DNA from: Candidatus Leptofilum gracile
GTDB lineage: Bacteria > Chloroflexota > Anaerolineae > Promineifilales > Promineifilaceae
Reading direction: 5' to 3'
Assembly: GCA_016713825.1 (NCBI GenBank)
Contig: JADJOJ010000003.1
Coordinates: 248,001-312,000, forward strand
Length of the DNA stretch: 64,000 nucleotides
Within the stretch, counting starts at the first letter, position 1; each line of letters opens with the position of its first letter. Both the position numbers and the translations under genes were made by a program. Shown here in pieces: positions 25,673 to 33,645 of the stretch. Under the pieces are notes generated by a model. The model had not been told where the DNA came from and did not search any database. It worked only from the letters and a program-made list of their open reading frames with translations.

Positions 25673-27936
25673 GATTGAATACCTAACAATTTTGCCACCA
25701 GCGGCAGCACTTTGTCTGCCTGAACTTCGTCAAAGGTGGGGTGGGTGATGGGCTGATTGGCAGCGGTACGGCCGTATCGCACGCGCTCCATGAGCTGCTG
25801 GCGGGCGGCGTCGGAGAAGGTGCTGAAGGTGCGGCGCAGCAGGGGCAGGATGGTTTGGAATCGTTCCGCATCGAGCTGCATCACCCAGCCGTCGAGCAGC
25901 TGCCACAGGGCCTGATCGTGCAGTACCAGCAGGCCGCTGCCCTTGAGAAAGCCCTCGATCCAGAACGCCATCTGGGTGAGCTGATTGGCGCTGTTGGTTG
26001 CGCCAGACAGCACCCGTTCCAGTCGCGTTGTGGCTTCGGCTGGTTGGAAAACGGCCGTATCCAACAACACCCGCGTCGCTTTCCCCGCCAACAAACCATG
26101 AATCCCCGGCTGATCGGCCAACTGGCGCAGCGTGGCTTCCCAGGCGGCCAGATGGTCTTCGTTTTGCTGGGTGGCGATGGTGGTGTGAACGGCCGTTACC
26201 CGGTCCAGCATCTCAGCCGCGGCGTCATTGTCCAGGCTGGCGCAGGTGCTGGGCAGGCCAATGCAGATGCGCGTCACCAGCGTATCGACGACGTGGCGCA
26301 CCAGTTCGGGATTGGTCTGGCGCACGTCGCCGTAGCGCAGGACGCGGGCCAGCGGCAGCAGCGCATCCATCATGTGCGGCACGTCGCTGCTGACGGCCGC
26401 CTGCGCTTCGATGCGGCCCAGCAAGCTCAGGACCAGCTCCGGCAAATCGGCCAGCAGCGCCTGGTCCAGCAGATGGGTGAGCGTGGGCAAATCCTGGGCT
26501 TGTTCGGCTTGATGGGTGGCGAATTGGGTAACGGCCGTTTCCACCGTATTGCCCCAGACGCCCGCCTCAATCAGCCGCACCACAAATTCCGGCTTCCAGG
26601 CCAGCTGCCACACCTCCTGGTAGGTGCCTGACTGCCCCCGAATCGGGGTGATTTTGCCCCAGGGCACCTTGAGCAGATTGAGCCGGTGCAGCAGCTGGCT
26701 GCGCTCGCGGTGGCTGTCGGTGCGTAAATCCAGGTTGAGGGTGATTGTTTCCGGCTCCGGGCGCAGGCGCAGGCGGCGCTGCTGCTGGTGCAGGTCGCGC
26801 TGGAGCGGAATCATGGGCGAGTCGGGCGGCACCGCGCCCATCCGCTCGCCGACGATGAGCCGCTTTTGGATGAGCTGCATCGGCGCGGCATCGCCAAAAC
26901 AGAGCACCGTTTGGGTCGCTTCGTTCAGCTCTGGCAGGCCGGGGGCGGGCAAGCCGCGCATGGCAGCCAGCGCTTCGGCCAGCCGCACCGCCTCGATGAT
27001 GTGGGCCGACGAGGCATCCAAATCCTGGTCGCGCAGCAGCTGGGCAACGTGGCTGAGCCAGTGAATGCTCATCTGCGTCGGCGTCGCTTGCTGCTGCCCC
27101 ATCTGCCACAAATGATGATACCAGCCGGGCGAGCGAATGCCTGCGCCGTAGCCGGTGGTGGCCGAGATTCGGCCGTAGGTCCACGGCACCCAGGCTGTTT
27201 CCACGTCCACGCCGGGCAGATTGGCCAGCAAGGCGTCATCGGCGGCGGCATTGTCCAAATGGCACAGGGCAGGTGCGTGCCACGCCCCGCACACCACGGC
27301 GATGCGCTCACACCCTTCGGCGCGCGCCTGGCGGATAGCGTGGCGCATGTGGGCTTCGCGCTGCTGGGCGATTTGCCCAGATTGGGCATGGGCCGCTGCC
27401 ATTTTCTCATCCATCGCTGGCGGCAGGGTTTCTTCCGCAGCGGAGCGCATGGCGGTCATTAGCTCCAGAATGCCGGTGAACAGGTCGTCCTGGTTTTGGC
27501 GCTGCTCGATGGCGGCGTTCCACCAGAGTTCGTAATCGTGGTGGTCGGCTGCTTGAGCGATTTGGTGGAAGACGGCCGTATCCGGCATCAGCGGTCGAGC
27601 AACCGCAGCCAGCATCACCGACTGCGGCAAATCAAAAAAGCGGGTGACGATGCCCTGCTGCACCCCGTACCGCAGCGCCTGAAATTCCGGCGAAAACTCG
27701 GCAAACGGATACGAGCCTGCCGCATCCGGCTTGTCGGGCCGATACACCAACAGGGCAATCGGCGGCTCCATATCTTCATGTCCCAGCCAGGGAATGATCT
27801 CGTTGGCATCGGCTGGCCCTTCCACCAAAATGGCGTCCGGCTTCAGCCCGTGCAGCGCCGCCAGCAGCGCCCGCGCCGAACCCGGCCCGTGGTGGCGGAT
27901 GGGGAAGAGGTGGAGGAAAGGGGGTGGTTCGATCAT
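25669..27936 (-). CDS. DUF5682 family protein
   Basis: This 755-residue protein starts at MIEPPPFLHLFPIRHHGPGS (27936). The N-terminal part has features shared with the TraB/ChaN/EreA-like hydrolase superfamily: a HHGPGSARAL motif near residue 16, LVEGPADA near 41 and VCGAWHAPAL near 245. This is inference from motif spacing, and no activity is established. The C-terminal half (about 440-755) is helical and HEAT-like. It is cytoplasmic with no signal peptide. An in-frame extension to 28011 reads through the GTGAAGGGGTGAAGG repeat and is not believable. It lies between the MoxR and VWA genes, with which DUF5682 regularly co-occurs. Confidence 0.85.
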   Translation of the reverse strand: MIEPPPFLHLFPIRHHGPGSARALLAALHGLKPDAILVEGPADANEIIPWLGHEDMEPPIALLVYRPDKPDAAGSYPFAEFSPEFQALRYGVQQGIVTRFFDLPQSVMLAAVARPLMPDTAVFHQIAQAADHHDYELWWNAAIEQRQNQDDLFTGILELMTAMRSAAEETLPPAMDEKMAAAHAQSGQIAQQREAHMRHAIRQARAEGCERIAVVCGAWHAPALCHLDNAAADDALLANLPGVDVETAWVPWTYGRISATTGYGAGIRSPGWYHHLWQMGQQQATPTQMSIHWLSHVAQLLRDQDLDASSAHIIEAVRLAEALAAMRGLPAPGLPELNEATQTVLCFGDAAPMQLIQKRLIVGERMGAVPPDSPMIPLQRDLHQQQRRLRLRPEPETITLNLDLRTDSHRERSQLLHRLNLLKVPWGKITPIRGQSGTYQEVWQLAWKPEFVVRLIEAGVWGNTVETAVTQFATHQAEQAQDLPTLTHLLDQALLADLPELVLSLLGRIEAQAAVSSDVPHMMDALLPLARVLRYGDVRQTNPELVRHVVDTLVTRICIGLPSTCASLDNDAAAEMLDRVTAVHTTIATQQNEDHLAAWEATLRQLADQPGIHGLLAGKATRVLLDTAVFQPAEATTRLERVLSGATNSANQLTQMAFWIEGFLKGSGLLVLHDQALWQLLDGWVMQLDAERFQTILPLLRRTFSTFSDAARQQLMERVRYGRTAANQPITHPTFDEVQADKVLPLVAKLLGIQS

Positions 27937-27949
27937 GGTTTTTTTAGTG

Positions 27950-28043
27950 ACAAGGTGACCTGGTGACAAGGTGAAGGGGTGAAGGGGTGAAGGGGTGAAT
28001 TTGCTTTTCACCCGTTCACCCTTTCACCCGCTCACCCGCTCAT
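27950..28043. repeat. GGTGAAGGGGTGA / TTCACCCGTTCACCC inverted repeat
   Basis: Three tandem GGGGTGAA units preceded by GACAAGGTGACCTGGTGACA face CACCCGTTCACCCTTTCACCC across TTTGCTT. The element sits between the MoxR stop and the DUF5682 start. It has overwritten the end of the MoxR frame (the last residues are encoded inside the outer arm). Confidence 0.65.
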
Positions 28044-29119
28044 ACAAGCGCCCGACACGCCTGGTACAAATCCCCCCAGCCGTCCCGTTCGCGGACGATG
28101 GTTTCCAGGTATTCACGCCAGATGACGGTGTCGTGGATGGGGTCTTTGACGATGGCTCCGGTGAGGCTGGCGGCCATGTCGTTGGCGCGCAAAACGCCAT
28201 CGCCAAAGTGGCCCGCCAGCGCCAGCCCGCTGTTGATAACGGAAATCGCTTCGGCGGTGCTGAGCGTGCTGCTGGGCGATTTGAGCTTCGCTTTGCCATT
28301 TTCCGTCACGCCCTGGCGCAGCTCGCGGAAGATGGTGACGACGCGGCGAATTTCGGCCAGGGCGGGCGGTTCGGCGGGCAGTTCCAGCGCCTGGCCCAGA
28401 CTGTGCACCCGCTGCTGCACGATGGTCACTTCTTCGGCGGCGGTGGCGGGCAGGGGCAGGACGACGGTGTTGAAGCGGCGCTTGAGGGCGCTGCTGAGGT
28501 CGTTGACGCCCCGGTCGCGGTCGTTGGCGGTGGCGATGACGTTGAATCCTTTAATCGCCTGCACCTCCTGGTTGAGCTCCGGGATGGGCAGCAGCTTTTC
28601 GGACAGGATGGTGATGAGGGCGTCCTGCACATCGGCGGGGATGCGGGTGAGCTCTTCGACGCGGGCGATACGCCCGTTGCGCATAGCCAGCATGAGTGGG
28701 CTAGGTACCAGGGCTTCGGCCGTGGGGCCTTTGGCGATGAGGCTGGCATAGTTCCAGCCGTAGCGAATCGCTTCTTCGCTGGTTCCGGCGGTGCCTTGCA
28801 CCAGCAGGGTGGAGTCGCCGGAAATGGCGGCGGCGAGGTGCTCGGAGACCCAGGTTTTGCCGGTGCCGGGGATGCCCATCAGCAGCAGGGCGCGGTCGGT
28901 GGTGAGGGTGGCGATGGCGATTTCGATGAGACGGCCGTTGCCAATATATTTCGGCACAATCTCGAAGCCGTTGTCTAGCGTGCCGCCCAAAATGTAGGTG
29001 GCCACCGCCCAGGGGGAGAGCCGCCAGTTGGCGGGGCGGGGGCGGCGGTCGGCCTCTTCTAGTTCGTAAAGCTCGGCGGCAAACTGCTGCTCGGCGTGGG
29101 CGCGTAAAATTGTTTCCAT
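28040..29119 (-). CDS. MoxR-type AAA+ ATPase
   Basis: This 359-residue ATPase has Walker A GIPGTGKTW near residue 84, a Walker B-position segment IARVEELTR near 150 in which the usual Asp-Glu is Glu-Glu, and a sensor 1/arginine region ATANDRDRGVNDLSSALKRRF near 200. MoxR proteins form hexamers that act with VWA partners as metal-insertion or remodelling chaperones. The Glu-Glu variant seems characteristic of the DUF5682-associated subgroup, but I recall this only generally. It is the third gene of the module; upstream, the DUF5691 frame overruns its start because of an intervening repeat. Confidence 0.9.
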   Translation of the reverse strand: METILRAHAEQQFAAELYELEEADRRPRPANWRLSPWAVATYILGGTLDNGFEIVPKYIGNGRLIEIAIATLTTDRALLLMGIPGTGKTWVSEHLAAAISGDSTLLVQGTAGTSEEAIRYGWNYASLIAKGPTAEALVPSPLMLAMRNGRIARVEELTRIPADVQDALITILSEKLLPIPELNQEVQAIKGFNVIATANDRDRGVNDLSSALKRRFNTVVLPLPATAAEEVTIVQQRVHSLGQALELPAEPPALAEIRRVVTIFRELRQGVTENGKAKLKSPSSTLSTAEAISVINSGLALAGHFGDGVLRANDMAASLTGAIVKDPIHDTVIWREYLETIVRERDGWGDLYQACRALV

Positions 29120-30741
29120 AGTTCTTCCTCAATTTTCACCGCAGAGAGCGCGGAGGGCGAAAAAAAAAAAAAAAAAACCTCCGCGCCCCGCGCCGCCCCC
29201 CGGGGCAAAAAAAAATAATCAACATTCAGACGCTGGATGTCTGCCAAAAGGGTGCGGCGGAGGTGGAGGGTTTGGCAGAGGTGGGTGACGGTTTTTTGCC
29301 AGGCGCTGTTGAGGCCGGGGATGGTGGTGAGTTGGGAAACGGCCGTATCTGCCAACACCGGATCGCACTTTTGGCCAAAGCGGCGCAATAGATTGTTCAG
29401 CGTGGGGTCGGGCGCTTTGTCGGCGGCGGTTTGTAAATGCTGCGCGAACAAATCGAGCCAAAATTGGCCCAGTGCGGCGGGCCAGGGCTGCTGCCAATGC
29501 TGTAAAAAGATAAAGAGCGGGTCAGCGCGGTGCAAGCTGGTAGCTTGCTGCGCCGCTTGCTGCACCAGCGCTGCACAGCGGTCGGGCGGCAGCACGGGCA
29601 CCAGCCGCCCGGCTGAACTGTTGAACGCGCTGGCGAGGATGATCGCTTCAGCCCAGGCGGCGTCGTTTTGGCGAATGGCGGCGGTGCTGAAGGCGCTGAT
29701 GAGCGTACGCGGCCAGCCGCTGTTCAGCGCGGCGTTGACGATTTCTTGCGGCGTTTTTTGCCACGTTTCGGTCCAATGGTTGAGCGGCACCCGGTTGATG
29801 AGCTGGCTGAGCAGGCGGGATTGCACCTTCGCTTTTTCCTCTGGTTTGAAGGTGGGAATGCCGTCGCGCAGCATGGCGGGGCTGATCTCCTGGGGCAGGC
29901 GGATGGTGATGGCGCGTTCGTGGTGGGGCGTCCAGCTGAGCACGCCAGCGACGTGCTGCGTCAGGCGCTGGGCCAGGCGGGATTGCGGCAGTTTGGCCAG
30001 CAGATCGGCGGCGGCCTGGCGCACGAGATGGGTGCGATCGTCTAGAGCGGCTTCTAAAAATGGCTCATCGGCCTGGCTTAAATTGACGTCCAGCAGTTTG
30101 ATTGCCTGGTGGCGGACGAGGCCGCTGTTGTTTTTCCAGGTGTGTTCCAGCAGTTGGCGGCCTAGCTGAGGTTGCGTGGCGCGGAGTTGGCGGAGCAGGG
30201 CGTGGCGCTGGACGGGTACGGCCGTTTCCCATTCCGCCAACAAGCCTGCCCAGCTGTCGATGGCGGGGGAAGCGTAATGCCATTCTGGGTTTTGCCCGGC
30301 CAGCCAGCGGCCGCGTTGGCCGAGCACTGCCAAAATAGCGGGGCGAGATTGCGACAGCTTTTTCCCTTTTTCCAGCAGGCTGGGCAGCAAAATTTCGGGC
30401 ACGCGGTGGCCAGTTTGGGCCAGCGCTGCCAGCATCTCTGGCAGCAGCACCGCCTGCGACCCTTCCATGAGCAAATCGAGCTGGTAGGCGATGTGCGCCG
30501 GGCAGACGGGCAAATCGGGCCGGGTTGCGGTGGGGGTGGTGGGTGCGTTTTGCCGGGGCTGCCAGCCAGTTTGCTGGTGCAGGGCCACGGTGCCGGCCAC
30601 GGCCAGCAGGCTGGCGGCGTCTTCCTGCGGCGGCAGCTGGGTGAGCAGTTGGCCAAGGGCGTTGCGACCCGGCAAGTTGGGTAATTCGGCCCGGTTGGTG
30701 CCCAGTAGGGCGGTTTTGATGGTGTCGTTCCAGGCGGTCAT
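29059..30741 (-). CDS. DUF5691 family protein, 3' end disturbed by a repeat
   Basis: The gene starts at MTAWNDTIKTALLGT (30741), overlapping the SWIM stop by ATGA. It encodes a mostly helical protein with HEAT-like repeats (for example SLLEKGKKLS and DRTHLVRQAAADLLAKL). The family part ends near LHLRRTLLADIQRLN at about 29222. After that the frame runs through a poly-A tract and a degraded CCGCAGAGAGCGCGG hairpin as FFLPRGAARGAEVFFFFF and overlaps the start of the MoxR gene by 61 bp. The tail is probably not original: a one-base shift would give an immediate stop. DUF5691 has no known activity and appears always to travel with the SWIM, MoxR, DUF5682 and VWA genes. Confidence 0.82.
   Translation of the reverse strand: MTAWNDTIKTALLGTNRAELPNLPGRNALGQLLTQLPPQEDAASLLAVAGTVALHQQTGWQPRQNAPTTPTATRPDLPVCPAHIAYQLDLLMEGSQAVLLPEMLAALAQTGHRVPEILLPSLLEKGKKLSQSRPAILAVLGQRGRWLAGQNPEWHYASPAIDSWAGLLAEWETAVPVQRHALLRQLRATQPQLGRQLLEHTWKNNSGLVRHQAIKLLDVNLSQADEPFLEAALDDRTHLVRQAAADLLAKLPQSRLAQRLTQHVAGVLSWTPHHERAITIRLPQEISPAMLRDGIPTFKPEEKAKVQSRLLSQLINRVPLNHWTETWQKTPQEIVNAALNSGWPRTLISAFSTAAIRQNDAAWAEAIILASAFNSSAGRLVPVLPPDRCAALVQQAAQQATSLHRADPLFIFLQHWQQPWPAALGQFWLDLFAQHLQTAADKAPDPTLNNLLRRFGQKCDPVLADTAVSQLTTIPGLNSAWQKTVTHLCQTLHLRRTLLADIQRLNVDYFFLPRGAARGAEVFFFFFSPSALSAVKIEEELWKQFYAPTPSSSLPPSFTN
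29137..29215. repeat. CCGCAGAGAGCGCGGAGGGCG / CCTCCGCGCCCCGCG hairpin with poly-A loop
   Basis: Two imperfect GC-rich arms flank a run of 18-19 A at 29160-29178; a second A run (29209-29217) follows. It belongs to the ACCGCAAAGACGCAAAG-type repeat seen at 4863 and 56653. The homopolymers make the exact sequence here uncertain. Confidence 0.55.
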
Positions 30742-32024
30742 TTGGCACCTCGCCAGATGAGGATGTCTTGCCAGGTTTGCTGGGCGTGGACGGTGAATGG
30801 GGTGAGGCAACGGCCGTTCCACACGCCAAAAATTGTCAGGTCAAAACGGCCGCCTGCCAGCGCCAGCAGGTGCCAGCCGTGGCTAAACTTGTCGGGCAGG
30901 GGCAGCCAGGTGCCGCTGGGGTCTTCTAGCTGCCAGCCGGATTCGGTTGGTTTGGGCTGGACGTTTGGCAGCAGCATGGGGAAATGTGCCAACCACGGAT
31001 TTGCGGCCAGGGAACGGCCGTACGCCTGGGTCGCGGTGCGAATCGAAGCAAAACCAACCGGGGCAATCGCTGGGGCGGCAATCGCTTGCAGCTGGCCGTG
31101 GCGGACGGCAATTTGGGGCCAGCCGCTGGGGGCAAACTGGAGTGCGCCGCGCCAGGCGCTGCCGCTGGGCAGCCAACTGCCTTCGGGCACGGCGCTGCGG
31201 CTCAGATCGATCAGTTGGGCGGTGATCTGGGTTTCTTGCCCCCAGAGCCAGGTGGTGTGGCGGGTCTGGCTGCCAGCTGGCTCTTGCTGCCGCCCCAGCA
31301 CCAGCCAGTTGTCGCTGATGGGTGGGTTTTCTGTGGAAGTGGGCAGCCAGCCAACGGCCGTTTGCAAATCGGCCTGGGTGGTGGCGGGCAGCTGCTCAAA
31401 CTGGCGGAACCCTTGAATGATGAGGTAAAGACGGCCGATTTCTTGCAGCGTCTGTTCCGGCCAGTCGGGCTGGGTTTTGGGCAGCTGGGCCAGGTGGCGC
31501 ACCGTTTGGGCCAGGGGCAGCGCCTGGGTATCGACGAGGCGGTGGGCCATGGTGTCCCAATACGCTTGAGGGCGTTCGGGCAGGCGGGCCAGGCCGTGGC
31601 GCACCATGTCTAGCAGCCACAGTTCCAGGGCATCGAGCCCGGTTTTTAGCTGGGGCAGGTTGTGGGGTTGGGAACGGCCGTTGGGCCGCTGCTGCTTGAT
31701 CTGCTCTCGTTTGGCCCAGGTGGCGAGGCGGCGATTGGGTGGCTGGGGAGTGAATTTGTGGGCGTGCTGCTGCCACAGTTGCAGCAGGGCCAGGCTGTGG
31801 CGGCAGGGGGCTTTGCGGCTGTTGCAGGTGCAGAGGTAGCTGAAGGTGGGCAGGTAGACGGCCGTTTCTGTGGTTTGGTTACGGCCGTTGGGGTGAATGC
31901 CCCAAACGGTGTCGTCTGCGTGATGCAGGGCGATCCATTTTTGCGGCTCCGCCAGGCCACGCCCGGCGCGGAGGGTAAATTGATCAGGTGCCAGACCCAA
32001 TATTTGTTCAGTGGTCCAATTCAT
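30738..32024 (-). CDS. SWIM zinc finger protein, first gene of the five-gene module
   Basis: This 428-residue protein has a SWIM-type zinc finger (CTCNSRKAPCRHSLALL, near residue 65; pattern CxCx(n)CxH). This fold binds DNA or protein. The rest is not assigned; it contains Trp- and Gln-rich segments and two copies of GSWLPSGSAWRGALQF / GTWLPLPDKFSHGWHLL-like strands. It opens the minus-strand run SWIM, DUF5691, MoxR, DUF5682, VWA and is coupled to DUF5691 by a 4-bp ATGA overlap. No regulator or promoter is obvious in the 207 bp upstream. Confidence 0.87.
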   Translation of the reverse strand: MNWTTEQILGLAPDQFTLRAGRGLAEPQKWIALHHADDTVWGIHPNGRNQTTETAVYLPTFSYLCTCNSRKAPCRHSLALLQLWQQHAHKFTPQPPNRRLATWAKREQIKQQRPNGRSQPHNLPQLKTGLDALELWLLDMVRHGLARLPERPQAYWDTMAHRLVDTQALPLAQTVRHLAQLPKTQPDWPEQTLQEIGRLYLIIQGFRQFEQLPATTQADLQTAVGWLPTSTENPPISDNWLVLGRQQEPAGSQTRHTTWLWGQETQITAQLIDLSRSAVPEGSWLPSGSAWRGALQFAPSGWPQIAVRHGQLQAIAAPAIAPVGFASIRTATQAYGRSLAANPWLAHFPMLLPNVQPKPTESGWQLEDPSGTWLPLPDKFSHGWHLLALAGGRFDLTIFGVWNGRCLTPFTVHAQQTWQDILIWRGAK

Positions 32025-32219
32025 TCGCTACAAAATCCAGGTGGTGAAGCCGCGCTTCACCCGAAGGCCAGTTCGTTCTGTTTACGCGGGCAGCGTGGGA
32101 ACGTTGCAGTGGCCATGTGGTTTGTTGGACACGGGTTTGGCGGTTGGGTCACATTTTGGCTGAGCACAACGAATTGGCGTAATTAACGAATTTACCGTTC
32201 GTCTGGGGTCGGTTTTGGG

Positions 32220-32225
32220 TAAAAT
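32220..32225 (+). promoter_or_regulatory. -10 box TAAAAT, leaderless spacing
   Basis: TAAAAT ends 6 nt before the ATG at 32232, separated by GGGGGC. It is the same geometry as at 101, 23313 and 55286. The 195 bp before it (32025-32219) contain only a weak GAAGCCGCGCTTC hairpin. Confidence 0.45.
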
Positions 32226-32231
32226 GGGGGC

Positions 32232-32810
32232 ATGCGTGAAAAGATTCGTTTGTTTATTGCGATTGAGTTGCCGGAGGGGGTGAAGGATGCGCTGGCGGAA
32301 ACGGCCGTTTCCCTGACTAAAAACGTCCCCGCTGGGGCGATTCGCTGGGTGGGCCGTGAGCAGATGCACCTGACGCTGCGTTTTTTGGGGGATACGGCCG
32401 TTGCCCAACTGCCCGCCCTGCACGATGAACTGACCCAGCTGGCTGCGCGCCACCAACCGTTTCAGCTGCGGCTGCGCGGCGTGGGGGCGTTCCCCAACGC
32501 CAAACGGCCGCGCGTGGTGTGGGCGGGGCTGGCGGGGGAGTTGGCCCGGCTGCAAACGATGCAGGCGGCGTTGGAAGATCGGGTGGTGGCGTTGGGCTGG
32601 GCGCGGGAGAAACGGCCGTTCAACCCGCATCTAACGTTGGGGCGGGTGAAGGATGTCGGGCCGGCGCGGGGCTTAAATTGGGGGGTAGATTTGGCGGAAG
32701 TTGGGTTTGGGGTAACGGCCGTTCAGCTGGTGCAGAGTGAATTACGGCCGTCTGGTCCACTGTACACCGTGCGCCATCAGGTGGTGCTTAATCAATATGC
32801 AGGTGCATGA
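32232..32810 (+). CDS. thpR: RNA 2',3'-cyclic phosphodiesterase (2H family)
   Basis: This 192-residue protein has the two HxTx motifs of 2H phosphoesterases: MHLTLRFLG near residue 46 and NPHLTLGRV near 132. Family members open 2',3'-cyclic phosphates on RNA ends and can join 2'-5' linked tRNA halves in vitro. It is cytoplasmic. Five ACGGCCGT octamers are packed into less than 450 bp of this gene. The end overlaps the convergent kinase-like gene by 23 bp. Confidence 0.93.
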   Translation: MREKIRLFIAIELPEGVKDALAETAVSLTKNVPAGAIRWVGREQMHLTLRFLGDTAVAQLPALHDELTQLAARHQPFQLRLRGVGAFPNAKRPRVVWAGLAGELARLQTMQAALEDRVVALGWAREKRPFNPHLTLGRVKDVGPARGLNWGVDLAEVGFGVTAVQLVQSELRPSGPLYTVRHQVVLNQYAGA

Positions 32811-33387
32811 GTGGGGCTGGCGGCTGTTGGGCATAATTGCTGTGGCGGATGAGTTGCAGCGATGGATAATCCAGCGGCGCACTTAAAAAACTGTTCACAT
32901 CCTGCGTGGTTTTTAGAAAAATAATATGCTTTTCGTGGGCAATGGGGCTGAGCTGCTGCATCACATACGGTTTGGCTCGGTCTGGGTAGCTGAGGACGTG
33001 GCGCACAAATTGGAACAGTTGAGGGTCCAGCAGCGGCTCTATGCAGCCATCGGCAATGTCGGGGCGGGGGCGTTTGCGATATTTAATGCGTCGTTTGATG
33101 GCTCGTAGGGCACAAATCCAGGGGGACAAGTCTAGAAACACCACCGAATCGGCCGCTTCCAGGCGAATATCCATCGTATCGCGATAATTGCCATCCATGA
33201 TCCAACTGTCTCGCTTTACCAGGTCATAGACAGTGTTGCGCCATTCTGGTGCGGGTGTGCCCACCCAGCCTGGGTGCCAAAAATGCCGGTCCAGGTGAAT
33301 GACGGGTAGTTCTAATTTTGCCCCAAGCTGACGAGCTAATGTGGATTTACCAGAGCCGCTTGAACCAATAATGAGGATGCGTTTCAT
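32788..33387 (-). CDS. P-loop kinase-like protein (FlaR/adenylate kinase-related), copy 1
   Basis: Starting at 33387 the 199-residue protein begins MKRILIIGSSGSGKST, a perfect Walker A, followed by LPVIHLDRHFWHPGW and a DGNYRDTMDIRLEAAD region typical of the 'DNA topology modulation protein FlaR' group. These are small nucleoside or nucleotide kinase relatives with unknown substrates. The last 45 residues are longer than in the paralogue at 35715 (173 residues), and their sequence overlaps thpR on the other strand. A frame extension to 33597 upstream lacks similarity. Confidence 0.82.
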   Translation of the reverse strand: MKRILIIGSSGSGKSTLARQLGAKLELPVIHLDRHFWHPGWVGTPAPEWRNTVYDLVKRDSWIMDGNYRDTMDIRLEAADSVVFLDLSPWICALRAIKRRIKYRKRPRPDIADGCIEPLLDPQLFQFVRHVLSYPDRAKPYVMQQLSPIAHEKHIIFLKTTQDVNSFLSAPLDYPSLQLIRHSNYAQQPPAPLMHLHID

Positions 33388-33645
33388 ACTTGTGCTGCCC
33401 TCCAACGGGCGATTAAATTGGGCGGGGTGCTTAAACGTTGGCTGTGTGGGATAATGGTTTTTGCCCGATTCGGGAGCCAACGGCTGCGCCCAACGGAATT
33501 CATTGCTTAAACAGTTTTGAATGCTCATAGAACTACCAGTGAATGAACAGAGTTGGTGTTGTCTTGGCTGGAATGCAAGGCTGTGTGGCTGTGACAACGG
33601 TGTGCTAAACGATATGGAGTCATCCTAAAACAAAGAGAAAAAATT

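Noticed and set aside
28098..28978. Long plus-strand frames opposite the MoxR gene
   Set aside because: They are antisense shadows with no domain and conflict with a well-conserved ATPase.
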